Origin: Karstenula rhodostoma CBS 690.94
Lineage: Eukaryota; Ascomycota; Dothideomycetes; Pleosporales; Didymosphaeriaceae
Assembly (NCBI GenBank): GCA_010093485.1
Contig: MU001495.1
Span: 496,001-560,000 of the forward strand
Reading direction: 5' to 3'
DNA length: 64,000 nt
Position numbers and translations under genes: made by a program. The notes beneath the pieces were generated by a model, which worked only from the letters and a program-made list of their open reading frames with translations, was not told where the DNA came from and did not search any database. Of this stretch, positions 21,034 to 30,027 are shown one piece after another. Within the stretch, counting starts at the first letter, position 1. Every line of letters starts with the position of its first letter.

Positions 21034-22454
21034 ATGTCGCACCTTGCAACTAGCTCTGCCTCGCCATGCGAGCGCAACGCAAATAGAAAGCGAAAGGACT
21101 CCGGAGCAGCTGGCTCAGATCATTCGCAACGTAGAGTTAGAACCAAGATTAGTACAAATGGAGATGTTATTAGAGTACTATGTCCTTTTTTTATTAAAAG
21201 TCCTCACGAGCCGTGCAAGGCGCACTCGTGCCGGATGACGGGGTTTAGCGAGGTAGCGAAGATAAGGTCTGTAACCGCCACGATGAATACAGATTGTAGA
21301 ACAAGCTAAACATATATAGAGATCACTTAAAAGACGTCCACAACCTCTCCAAGGATATCCTCGATAAACTCAACTTTAAAAGCGGCCGGTTTCGCAGTCT
21401 GAAGACGCTCGAGGAGAAGTGGAAGCTCGCGTTTATTATTCTATTCCCAGAGGTGCCGAAAGACGAGATTCCGTCTCCGCTCAGACACGAAATTCAGGCC
21501 CCATTTGGGATTGACCATAATAATATTAGCGAGAAGTGTTCAGCGGCGCCTTTTAACAATACTGAGTTTATCACCCGGGACGGAGGGATTGGCCATGATC
21601 TACTCGACGTCTTCGCAGCGAGGATCCAGAACTGGGTTTTCGATCGTCTCAGCGTCGAAGCAAAGGTGCCGATTGAAATTAAATTGGATATAATCTCGGA
21701 CTTCCCACTAGCGTTACGACGCATCATCGCGGGTATTGCTGATCCCGATATGCCCAGTGGCTGCAAGTCAACTCCCGATAAAGTGACCAGCAATTCTCTC
21801 CAAGACCTCGATTTGGACTTTAATCTATCAGCCACTTGACCTCCTACTCCCATCTTCGAGTTTGCCGACAATCAGCACGCAGCTGAAGCTACAACCTTCG
21901 TCGAGCCTATCCTCGGCATCGGAAAGATCGATGGAGAGACAAATATGGAATGCTACAACTTCTACGGCAATGCCAAAGTCGACGGAGACACAACAGTGGG
22001 CTGCTATGCTTTCCACGGCTTACCGAACTCCTCACTTCCGATGACCTATCCAATAGTCGATCCGACGTACGACGATGCCCAATGGGCTGCTGAGCAGCTA
22101 TCAATGGCTACCGTATGGCCGTCTGTTAACGAAGAGTATTCTTTTCATCAACATGACCAAAAGTCGTTGTCGAATGCTACGTCTGACTTCGTGGCCGATG
22201 ACAGCAAGGTCCTGGACTTTGCGTACCAGCTTCCGACTCCGCCCGCTACACCGAGCGGCCGCGACACACTGCTGGTCACGAAGGAAGTAGCCAGTTCTGA
22301 CATGGAGCCTGATGTCTCCTCTACCACCAATACAGAAGCTACGGCGCAAGAGGAGTTCATTGTTAGCGATTTCTTTACCTGTCTTGAGGACAATCAATAT
22401 TATTATTTCGGTGACTCTGTTGGGTTGGGTCATTGTTATGATGAGTGTGTATGA
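21034..22454 (+). CDS. C2HC zinc-finger-like fungal protein, reading frame interrupted by an in-frame TGA
   Basis: Exon 1 (21034-21266) and exon 2 (from 21320) join across a 53-bp intron. The join makes a finger-like motif C-P-F-F...C-x4-C...H-x4-H: CPFFIKSPHEPCKAHSC before the intron and AKIRDHLKDVHNLSKD across it, as in a common group of fungal regulators whose first part reads CPF-(K/R). The frame runs on for 170 residues (FIILFPEVPKDEI, HDLLDVFAARIQNWV) to a TGA at 21837-21839. It then continues in the same frame for another 204 codons (IFEFADNQHAAEATTFVEPI to a stop at 22454), rich in acidic, Ser and Thr residues as in an activation domain. Without the TGA the product would be 455 residues. 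The TGA may be a CGA-to-TGA mutation, a readthrough stop (TGA followed by C) or an error. No intron removing it keeps the frame. Confidence 0.6.
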
Positions 22455-22745
22455 CGCAAAGGTCTTGCGTTGCTTTTGATTATGTGAAGGACGTAAGAAA
22501 AGGGTTTTAGATTGAACAGAGTATGTGAAAATACTCTTAGAAGAAACCATACTGCAGGGCGCATCAATGTATCTAGCTTGAGAGTAATGCTACTTTAGGA
22601 AGCAGTCATGCTTGTTGTATATACAGTACCTGGTCACAGTGTGGGTACTACATGAGTTCTACTAGGGTAACGCAGTGCGCTCATAACTTTTGACGACGCG
22701 CTGTTCTCCACTTTGTCCTTCAACATTCTCGGTTTCCCTCCTCCA

Positions 22746-24245
22746 TCACTTCTTGAACCCAAGCGCCTGCACGCTGTTGATTAAGGGCGTTGCGTTTGCC
22801 TGAAATATTTGCAGTCGGATTTCGTTCGCCTCCACACTTGTCGTGAGATTCCAGATTCGCTTGTAGCCTAGCGATGTGCCATTGACAATCCTGCTGTATG
22901 CCCCATCCACGCCTGCATCAACCGCATACCCACCAATTCGCTGACCAAGAGCGATGTGTTCTTGCAGTATTATAGCATCGATGATGTACACGTTGTCAAG
23001 ATGGATCTCCAATACGCCCGTAGTTTCATTGTCGTTCATCGCCCAGTAAGTTCCAGCGCTGGCGTCAAGCACGTTGGCCGGACCAAACTGCGTGTTATCA
23101 CCTCCACGTACACTGCTTGCACTGACGTTGAGATTGGGAGTAAGCAGCGGACGCTTCAAGAAAGCATCGCGTTGCTCCTTGAACTGCTGTAGGACCTCCA
23201 GATCTTCTTTGGCAATTTGCCCGGTTGTATCGGGTGGCACGTCGAGCAGCAGGCTAACACTCTGTCCCACACACTCCATATACATCTTCATCAGTGCATC
23301 TGCCGATTTGGGTTTTTCGTTGGCATGCCAGAACCAGCCATCACGGATCCGCGCATCAGCTTCCGCAGGCGTCCAATACAGCCCGTCGCGGACCCCGGTT
23401 TGCAGTTCTTCGCCCTCGTAGTGTGTCTGGTCTTGCGTTCTGCTGATCGTGTGCCAGTTCGTCGGCAATGTGTAGCCATCCTCGTTGCCAACCCATCTTG
23501 CATCCACTCCCTGGTGTCCCCACATGACCGCGTCGGGCTGGTTCTCGCGGATGATGTCGCGGAATCTTGCCCAGTCAAACGTCTGCACAGTGTCCGAGCT
23601 ACTTGCGCCATCGAGCCAGAGTTCGAACAGAGGACCTTGCGAGCCGTTGTCGTATTTCAACGTCACGAGTTCCGTTAGTTGACGTGCATACAGATCGTTG
23701 TAATCGCCTGTAGTATTGTCGCCAAAGATCTGTGGCTCATCGTAGATCGTTCCAGTGAGGTTGGGCTTTGGCATAGCTGGGTCGCGATGAATATCCCATG
23801 GCGAAAGATATATGCCAAATTTGATGCCGTATTTCTGCGCCGATGCGGCGGCCATTCGGACAACATCTGCACTGAGTCCATCCGCGATACGATCTTTTGC
23901 CCACTTTCCGTTTCCAATTTTGTAGTTTGTCGTATTGGTGGCCCACAGCGCCATGCCATCGTGATGCTTTGCTGTCAGAATCATGCCTGACATGCCCGCG
24001 TCTGCGAACCCTTTCGCCCATTGGTCTGTGTCCAATGCAGTTGGGTTGAATACATCTGGAGTGCTCTGACTGCGTCCCCACTCTTCGTTGGTAAAGGTGT
24101 TAGGCCCAAAGTGTATGAATGCGTAATATTCAAGCTGATGCCACGCAAGTTGCCGGGCTGATGGCGTCCTTAGGTATGAAGCAGGTGCAATCTCGGCTGC
24201 GACTGTGCAAGCTAGCCACATCACTGCACCCCCAAGTGGCAACAT
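22746..24245 (-). CDS. GH29 alpha-L-fucosidase with C-terminal discoidin-like domain, secreted
   Basis: An intronless gene of 499 codons. A hydrophobic leader ends near VAAEIAPA. The catalytic barrel shows YYAFIHFGPNTFTNEEWG, LTAKHHDGMALW, GIKFGIYLSPWD and FELWLDGA with the probable nucleophile Asp212, followed by VWGHQGVDARW-like and EGEELQTG segments. The last 140 residues (from about 360: NVSASSVRGGDNTQFGPANVLD ... WAMNDNETTGVLEIHLDN) resemble an F5/8-type carbohydrate-binding discoidin domain. It should release alpha-linked fucose from xyloglucan or glycoproteins outside the cell. The absence of introns is unlike the multi-exon enzymes nearby but is common in fungal GH29 genes. The 5' end faces the transposon-rich interval at 24.5-25.2 kb. 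Confidence 0.9.
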   Translation of the reverse strand: MLPLGGAVMWLACTVAAEIAPASYLRTPSARQLAWHQLEYYAFIHFGPNTFTNEEWGRSQSTPDVFNPTALDTDQWAKGFADAGMSGMILTAKHHDGMALWATNTTNYKIGNGKWAKDRIADGLSADVVRMAAASAQKYGIKFGIYLSPWDIHRDPAMPKPNLTGTIYDEPQIFGDNTTGDYNDLYARQLTELVTLKYDNGSQGPLFELWLDGASSSDTVQTFDWARFRDIIRENQPDAVMWGHQGVDARWVGNEDGYTLPTNWHTISRTQDQTHYEGEELQTGVRDGLYWTPAEADARIRDGWFWHANEKPKSADALMKMYMECVGQSVSLLLDVPPDTTGQIAKEDLEVLQQFKEQRDAFLKRPLLTPNLNVSASSVRGGDNTQFGPANVLDASAGTYWAMNDNETTGVLEIHLDNVYIIDAIILQEHIALGQRIGGYAVDAGVDGAYSRIVNGTSLGYKRIWNLTTSVEANEIRLQIFQANATPLINSVQALGFKK

Positions 24246-24805
24246 CGCGCCGTAACTCGCGTTAATATTCTTGATCTTCTATTCTTCGTATACGATGAAT
24301 TCGGACGCCAGTGATTGACGTAGCACCACAAGCGCGAGTATAGTTCCTTACAAGGGCCAAAGTTTGGAGTACATTCTCGATGTCGTACACGCTATATACA
24401 GCGAGATGCCCCCGCATTGGAGAGCGTTTGCCCGAAATATGCCGCATTGATTAATTCGTCCACAAATAGGGCATGGGCCCGAGTCGTCCTTGAAGATTGA
24501 TCGTCGTGTTGCTTTGTGAGGTAGCATTGTTTAGCTTTATTCCTGTAGCTGGGATCATGCATCTATCATCAGTGTGAGAGTGTGAATAAGATTGCTGGAA
24601 TATGGCATGTCCGAAGGCTTAGCATTTTAACCAGTCGAGACGCAACACCTTACACTTTCATACGGGATTTTAGCGAAAAGACAATACCGGAAAACCCGAC
24701 GAGGGGACAGTCAACGGTTGGTTTCGGCGCTGATCATGGTGCTGAGGAGTGTCGAGACCTTCCTCTTTGGGAAGCGGGCAGCGGGGTACTGCAACAACGA
24801 TGGAC
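24246..24805. other. Intergenic upstream of fucosidase
   Basis: About 560 bp with no gene recognised. It leads into a zone of ligase fragments and transposon ends. Confidence 0.4.
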
Positions 24806-24866
24806 GTGATACATGGGCAGGAAACCGAGGCTCCTGTCCGTCTTCCAATCCCTGTCATTGTCCATG
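24806..24866 (-). pseudogene. Fragment of a 4CL-like ligase gene (LGFLPMYH motif)
   Basis: On the minus strand this reads NDRDWKTDRSLGFLPMYHV. It matches 17477-17530 of the ligase pseudogene at nearly every base, but keeps TGG where that copy has TAG and keeps a base that the other copy lacks. The homology stops abruptly at both sides; on the right a family A element begins. Confidence 0.65.
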
Positions 24867-25069
24867 TGGTTTTCTGATTGTTGACTCAAACTACAAAAGT
24901 AGTGTCCCGTAAAGTGATAGACAAACGTCATTATCCATGATCATCAAACTCATCCACTCACAACGCTTCCTTTGTATCACTTTTGGACAGCAGTCCATGT
25001 CCATGTCCATATTTGTCTATCACTTTACGGGTCACTACTTTGTAGTTCGAGTCAACAATCAGAAAACCA
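24867..25069. mobile_element. MITE-like element, repeat family A (short copy)
   Basis: The left end starts TGGTTTTCTGATTGTTGACT and reads on through a CCCGTAAAGTGATAGACAAA block. The right end is its inverted counterpart, finishing AGTCAACAATCAGAAAACCA. The element is about 200 bp and non-coding, shorter than the 10.6-kb copy. It lies between two fragments of a ligase gene, as if inserted in or beside a former copy. Confidence 0.65.
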
Positions 25070-25101
25070 TGATCATCAAACTTCCCGACATCGCCGATGT
25101 T
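25070..25101 (-). pseudogene. Fragment of a 4CL-like ligase gene (GDVGKFDDHG motif)
   Basis: Minus-strand reading IGDVGKFDDHG corresponds to TGDVGRFDEHG of the ligase pseudogene near 16.88-16.92 kb (about 27 of 32 bases equal). Too short to be secure alone; its position beside the other ligase fragment supports it. Confidence 0.4.
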
Positions 25102-25430
25102 ACCTTTGGAGTGTAGATGTCAGTAAGCACTTACGTAAGGGAGGATCTCTCGCTTGTTGGGCTAAAAACTCATCCTTCCCAACGCCACGCCCAACTCGAA
25201 TCCCATAAGTACTTGCTGGCGGTCGTCATGCACATAGACAATGCAGTAAGTGCACATTAGAACATTGCAAAAGGAATCTTGTATTGATACATAGACGTTA
25301 TACACGGATGGGCATCGCTGAATCCCCCTCGCGTGTAGTCGACGGCCACGCTGGGAGAGTGTTATCGCATGCGCATTGCGATAACCTCGGCGAACGAAGA
25401 ACAGTGATCAGCGCAGATACCTGCGATGAT

Positions 25431-26993
25431 TTACCACTCATCGAGCGGATCATCACCCAACTCCACCCCCCCTAGCCGAACCTGGCGACTACCATGTCCA
25501 CCACGGCCAGCATCTCCACCACGGTCAGCGGCCACAGGAAGATGCGAGAGCTCTCGCAATTGGCGGCCCTTCGGGAGGATGGACCACTGCCACTGCTGGT
25601 AGTGCTTGAGGTCCTCGGCCTGCTGCATGTTCGCAGGTGGGAACGGCCAGGCGATAGGAAGGCCACGGCCTTCACGGTCGCTGTCGAACTTCTTGCTCGG
25701 CCACCGCCTAGTCCAGGATTGGGCATAATTGATCAGAAAATCTCGGCCCTTCGCCGTCTTGGCGATATGAACGGCCTCATGCCACCTCAGGTCAGTGTGG
25801 CGGCGGAAGCATTGATCGGCCGGTAGAGGACATCCATGGCCGTGCAGAGCGTCCCGGTAGCACAGGTTGTACCCCCACGACCCCTGTGTAAAGCCCATAT
25901 CGGCCGGATCGACTTGGCCATCCTGGTCCTTGAGCTCCAGGCCGGCCGTGTCCACGCCTACACAGTTAGCATATGCTGACACTACACCAAGCGGTGTAAC
26001 ATACCTCGATGGAACGACCATCGCCAGTCCTGGAAGGTAGGCGGCGGCCCATTCAGTAATCCGGGCAACGTGCCGGCCCTGTATGCCGCTTGTATGTCGG
26101 CGACCAGCTCGTCCCGCAATCGATGATCGGCCTGGGGGTAGATCGACCCTTGACGTAGATGACGTTGGTCCCGGTCAAGGAAAACGGTCGGTAGGCGCCT
26201 GCAAAGAGCGGCCTCGAGCCTTGTGCATCTAAACGGCCCTCCTCTTGTCGAACGCGATGGGCGTAGGCCACACATTCCTCGACGAACCCTTAGAATACAG
26301 TCAGTCAATGCTGCAAGTATGATACGATCAAGCTTACATTGGGCGAACCGTCCTCGCACCTGTTCGGCCGAAAGTTGCTTGACCTCTTCTTCGGTCGGCC
26401 GTCTATATCGATGTCAGTACCCAATCTTACAGAGCGCGTAACCCATTAGGACAAACAGGTAACCGGAGAGATACTTACTGGGCTCTCAGCCGCAAGGCAG
26501 ACTTGTTCTTCACGGCCTCGGCCTGAGTCCTCGCCTTGGCCTCGAAAGCTTCCCGGCGACGCTGTTCCTGCGCCGACATCTCGGCCTCGTGGGATGCGCG
26601 CTCGCGCACGGCCTGCGCCTTCTTGGCTGTCCCGGCGTAGGAGGCCTCACGAACGGTCTCTTGGTGAGCGGCCTCTTGACGAGCGGCCTCTTGACGAGCG
26701 GCCTCTTGACGAGCGGCCTCTTGACGAGCGGCCTCTTGACGAGCGGCCTTGGTGGCGGCCTCTTGCTGGGCCTGCTTCTTGGCCTGCTCACGGGCTTTCG
26801 CCTGTGCGTCCTTTTCGGCCTCGGCGGCAAGCATGGCCTGTTCGGCGGCAAGCATATCGCGGTCTTCCGCGAAGCGTTGCAACTCGGCCTCCAACTCGGC
26901 GATTCGGCTCTCGGCAAAGAGTACCAAATCGGAGCGCCCTCGTCGAACGGCCGCCCGATGCCATCGCCGTGCATCCTCGAGCTCGGTCGTCAT
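25431..26993 (-). CDS. Repeat-rich coiled-coil protein with CCCH-like finger, carrying a frameshift; family not recognised
   Basis: Four exons are supported: 26993-26479, 26402-26338, 26288-26005 and 25957-25431 (introns 76, 49 and 47 bp). Exon 1 encodes a charged coiled coil with five tandem QEAAR pentapeptides made by a 15-bp repeat. Exon 3 starts FVEECVAYAHRVRQEEG. Near 26.15 kb the frame must shift by one base (after NVIYVKG) to continue as IYPQADHRLRDELVADIQAA and DWRWSFHRG, and only the shifted frame has the phase needed for the next donor. Exon 4 carries C-x9-C-x6-C-x3-H (from YNLCYRDALHGHGC), a CCCH-type zinc-finger spacing, then DLRWHEAVHIAKTAKG. Base use is strongly GGCC-rich, unlike the neighbours. 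I do not recognise the family; a decayed accessory or element-borne gene is likely. Confidence 0.5.
26663..26748. repeat. 15-bp tandem repeat inside the coiled-coil gene
   Basis: The unit GAGCGGCCTCTTGAC is repeated five to six times with almost no change and encodes QEAAR on the minus strand. It is in frame, so unit gain or loss would only change the helix length. Confidence 0.8.
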
Positions 26994-27129
26994 GTCTGTT
27001 ACGGTTACTATGCATCCGACTACAGCACATCATGGGACAATACCTTGTTCGGTACGTGCCATTTGGAATGGCAAGTGAAGTTTAGTAAGAGTTTATGAAG
27101 TGGTTGGTTACGCGGATTGAGGTTGTGGT

Positions 27130-27188
27130 ATGGAGTGAGAGAGTGAGAGAGCGAGAGAGCGAGAGAGCGAGAAGAAAAAGTGAGAGAG
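27130..27188. repeat. GA-rich microsatellite
   Basis: A GAGAGTGAGAGAGCGAGAGA-type tract of about 55 bp, with slightly imperfect units. Confidence 0.7.
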
Positions 27189-27281
27189 TCGGAGGCAGTT
27201 ACGGAAGGCACCCCAAAATTATTGTGGGGCAGTCGCGTAGTCACGTGCTGGTCCAACCAGGCAGGACCTCCCCAAGCAATT

Positions 27282-27362
27282 GCTGCGGGGAGGGTTTGAG
27301 CGCGAGCGCCGTGCAAAGACCGCCTAGGGAGCCTCCGACCTGCGGTGGATTTCAGCTTCGTC
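27282..27362 (-). pseudogene. Fragment of a FAD monooxygenase gene
   Basis: About 80 bp match, in reverse, positions 13541-13621 of the FAD monooxygenase: the intron end, the GGSLGGL nucleotide motif and TALALK. Most differences are transitions plus single-base indels. Homology ends abruptly on both sides, so this is a remnant of a second copy and not a working gene. Confidence 0.7.
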
Positions 27363-27377
27363 ATCTTGGAAACCGCG

Positions 27378-27830
27378 GGTGCGAAATCCACAGTCATACC
27401 TGGGCTGCTGGGCAACGGATCTGGGCAAGGAACCGTTTACCCTGATACAAAGCTACGGTGGTAAGTACACTGGCATTCAATCGCAATTATACATGGGAAA
27501 CTTACACTCTTTCGGGAGTGCCTGCTGTAAAAAGTCTAAATCTACTGTGTGTCCATCGTGATACACACCTTGACTGGCAAACTTGTATCCACTGGTCCTT
27601 CACCCACTGGAACTTCGAGTTCTACCAAGCATTCGAGCAACACCGACAGCGGCGACAGCGCTGCGTCTACCGGTACTGCGACTGGGTCATCGGTCTCCGA
27701 GACCGAGTCTGAGTCCTCACCTACAAGCGAAAGCAGTCCCTCTTCTAGCTCGCCAGGTGCTGCTGCAGGTGTTGCAAAACCACTTACGGGCGTTGTAGGT
27801 TTGATTGCGGGCTTTGTCGCAATGATTTAG
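27378..27830 (+). pseudogene. Ser/Thr-rich GPI-anchor-type tail, probably a truncated gene
   Basis: The clear part is 27549-27830: a reading frame with a long Ser/Thr/Glu-rich linker (TSSSTKHSSNTDSGDSAAST...) ending in a hydrophobic tail GVVGLIAGFVAMI and a stop, the form of a GPI-anchored cell-surface protein. Upstream, an open piece reads STVIPGLLGNGSGQGTVYPD and reaches a GTAAGT donor at 27461-27466, but no acceptor joins the two in frame, and no start or signal peptide is seen. The 5' part is replaced by the monooxygenase fragment. It may be the 3' half of a cell-surface gene cut by rearrangement. The family is not recognised. Confidence 0.4.
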
Positions 27831-27961
27831 CATGCTCTCATGTGAACGTAGTCGTATGTTGCAATAGCTAATCATGATTTGACGACCTATGGACTCCTTT
27901 CTATATAGCTACGCAGCAAGTTTCCAGAATTTACATCATGGCACACTCCTAGCAATACCAC

Positions 27962-29311
27962 CTACATGACCATAGGCATCTCCATACCGGGAAGCTCACT
28001 CAGCCAGCCATCGGCGTCCTCGTTGACCCGCCTGGGCACCTTGCACGTATTGCCGGCGTCGGGCTGCTGAGTCTTGAGGCTACCGCAGTTGGCACCCATG
28101 CAGCCCTTAGCATCATCCATAGCCTTCTGCAGAGAGTCGTCCTTCCAGCCGAAGACGTAGTCACCGTGCTGACCGTAGCCAGTAGCGTCGCCAGTGCTGA
28201 GGACGAAGGGCTGCGAACCGTCGGTGGGCCAGTCTGCTTTGTTGTTGAACTGCCTAGTGTCCCAGACAATCTGCAACTATTTGTTAACAATACTCTCGAC
28301 CACTCATGCAAGAAACGCTTACCTCAAGCATGATTTGTGGGATCTTCACTGGGTGAGTCGATGGGCAATCACCGCCGACGCTTGAGCCGGTGAATAATGC
28401 GGGTCCGGCCTTTGGATACGCTACGTGCGACTGTTACATCCTTGAGTTAGCTCGACTCCGATTGTACATTTAATATCCCAAACATACCTTGTGGTCTGGC
28501 GAATCGAGGTTCTTTCCATCCCAGCACGTGGGGTAAAGGATATTCGATCGAATGCCACCGGGGCAGGCCGCTTTCGGCAGGGCCTCGGTATCGAGCCTGG
28601 TTATGTCAGTGACGGCAACACCGGCCAGTGAGAATAGTACTTTGCATCTTGGCAAGGCGCCGCGTTGTCGCCTCCAAAGTTCGGCCCAGTGTAGCAGCGA
28701 AAACAGGTCTGTGACTTGAGGTTCTTGCTCACGCGGTTGTTTGCGTCACCGACAAGCATACGGAAACCTGGCTTGAACGCAGTTACTTTGCCCTTTCCTG
28801 GAGAAACATAGTAGACGACGAAACCACCATTCGTCTTCCCTGTGTACTTGTCGTTGAAAAGGTCTCGGTTCGGTATTTGGGGCACACGCTTGTAAGTTCC
28901 GTTTTTCGCTTTGAAGTACAGATTGGCAGTCCAGTAGTTGGAGAACTATTGCCGAATCAGTACGTTGGCCAGATCGCCCTCACCAAGCACGTACATCTTC
29001 CGAGTATCCACAAGTAGTGCAGGTTGAGATCTTGGCAATGTCTGTGGATTGCATGGTGGTGTTGAAGGAGTTGCCCCCGACGACCTGGGAGAAATTTAGC
29101 ACCACACTTATGTTGTGGAAATAGTTCGCATGCGTACCTGATGCATATGCGGCGATGGAGCAAGACCTGGATTGACGAGCGGATCAATGCGATCTATGAT
29201 AACCTGCGAGCAACCAAATCGAAGCATCGTGTTCTGACCTCCCTGCCTGTGCTCCAGGGCCTTCGGCAGCGCCGCAGCGGTCGCCGCGAAAAGCAAAGTC
29301 GAGAAGATCAT
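27962..29311 (-). CDS. DUF1996 secreted protein
   Basis: Six exons: 29311-29138, 29084-28995, 28945-28641, 28596-28488, 28430-28323 and 28276-27962; all joins keep the frame and give 366 residues. After a signal peptide (LLFAATAAALPKALEHR) the DUF1996 signature appears in order: MLRFGCSQVIIDRIDPLVNP, SPHMHQVVGGNSFN over intron 1, STCTTCGYSED, VTAFKPGFRMLVGD, CFRCYTGPNFGGDNAAPC, CPGGIRSNILYPTCWDGKNL, IPQIMLE then LQIVWDTRQF, and STGDATGYGQHGDYVFGWK. The family is widespread in fungi, secreted and cysteine-rich; its function is unknown, with suggestions of carbohydrate association. No C-terminal WSC domain is attached here. The start is chosen to open the signal peptide. Confidence 0.92.
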
Positions 29312-30027
29312 CTTAGCGCGGTATACACACAGAGTGAGTGTTTGGATAGAAGTCCTGCCGTTCGTAGATGCAAGACTTTGCAGGGAAGGCGACCTATACA
29401 TAAATCATGGTTACACTGGTCACGGGACAAGCCTCCCACAAAGGCCCCACACGCATGTACTTGAGACCTTTTATATACCCAGGAGAGGTAGACTGCAGAA
29501 TTTAGATTGGCCTCTGTATACCATGTGGTCCCGGCAATAAGATTCGGTTGCGCGCAATATCGACAGCGGTGCAGAGCGCTTCGGCTAAAGGCTGCTGATT
29601 GACATGCCTCATATATCAGCTCCAGTAGAAAATCGTGGACAAGGGGGACCCAGAAATTGCGGAGCTCATATAGTGCAGTCGCGTGGAGAACGTGGTGCTA
29701 AAAGGTATGAGCCTCCACATCCTAGGCTGCGAAGCTGTGATGAAGGTATGAGTTACCACTCCAGTGCTGTTACGTGAGCAGTACGGGTCTCGAACCTGCT
29801 GAATGCAGCTCATAAGATGTGTATGTAGCTGTACATGGCGTGCATCCAGAATGAGCCTCATGACGTATGCAACAAGAGTTCTTGACAGGCTCAGAATCTT
29901 GGATGCTGCATTTCGCGCACTGAAGCAGCATAAAAGCCGGTAGGTTGAAGTTTTCAAGCGCGCGAAGGACTTAGTTATTTAACGGTATGGAGGACGAGAT
30001 AATTATCCTTCTCTTGGTGGGGCAATT
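29312..30027. other. Intergenic
   Basis: About 700 bp between two minus-strand genes, expected to contain the DUF1996 promoter. No feature recognised. Confidence 0.4.

Noticed and set aside
21862..22044. Possible intron removing the TGA (GTGACC...ATCAG) in the zinc-finger-like gene
   Set aside because: It would move translation into a low-complexity Ser-rich frame that soon ends, so it does not rescue the gene.
23217..23678. 153-codon plus-strand ORF within the fucosidase
   Set aside because: Antisense shadow of GH29 coding sequence.
26510..27098. Long ORFs on both strands over the QEAAR repeat (poly-Arg/Pro and Leu/Gly-rich)
   Set aside because: They are frame shadows of the 15-bp tandem repeat; only the minus frame starting at 26993 has the splice phases to continue.
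27130..27188. GA tract considered as a telomere-like or CRISPR-like array
   Set aside because: Simple microsatellite; units are 2-8 bp without spacers, and CRISPR is not expected in a fungal nucleus.
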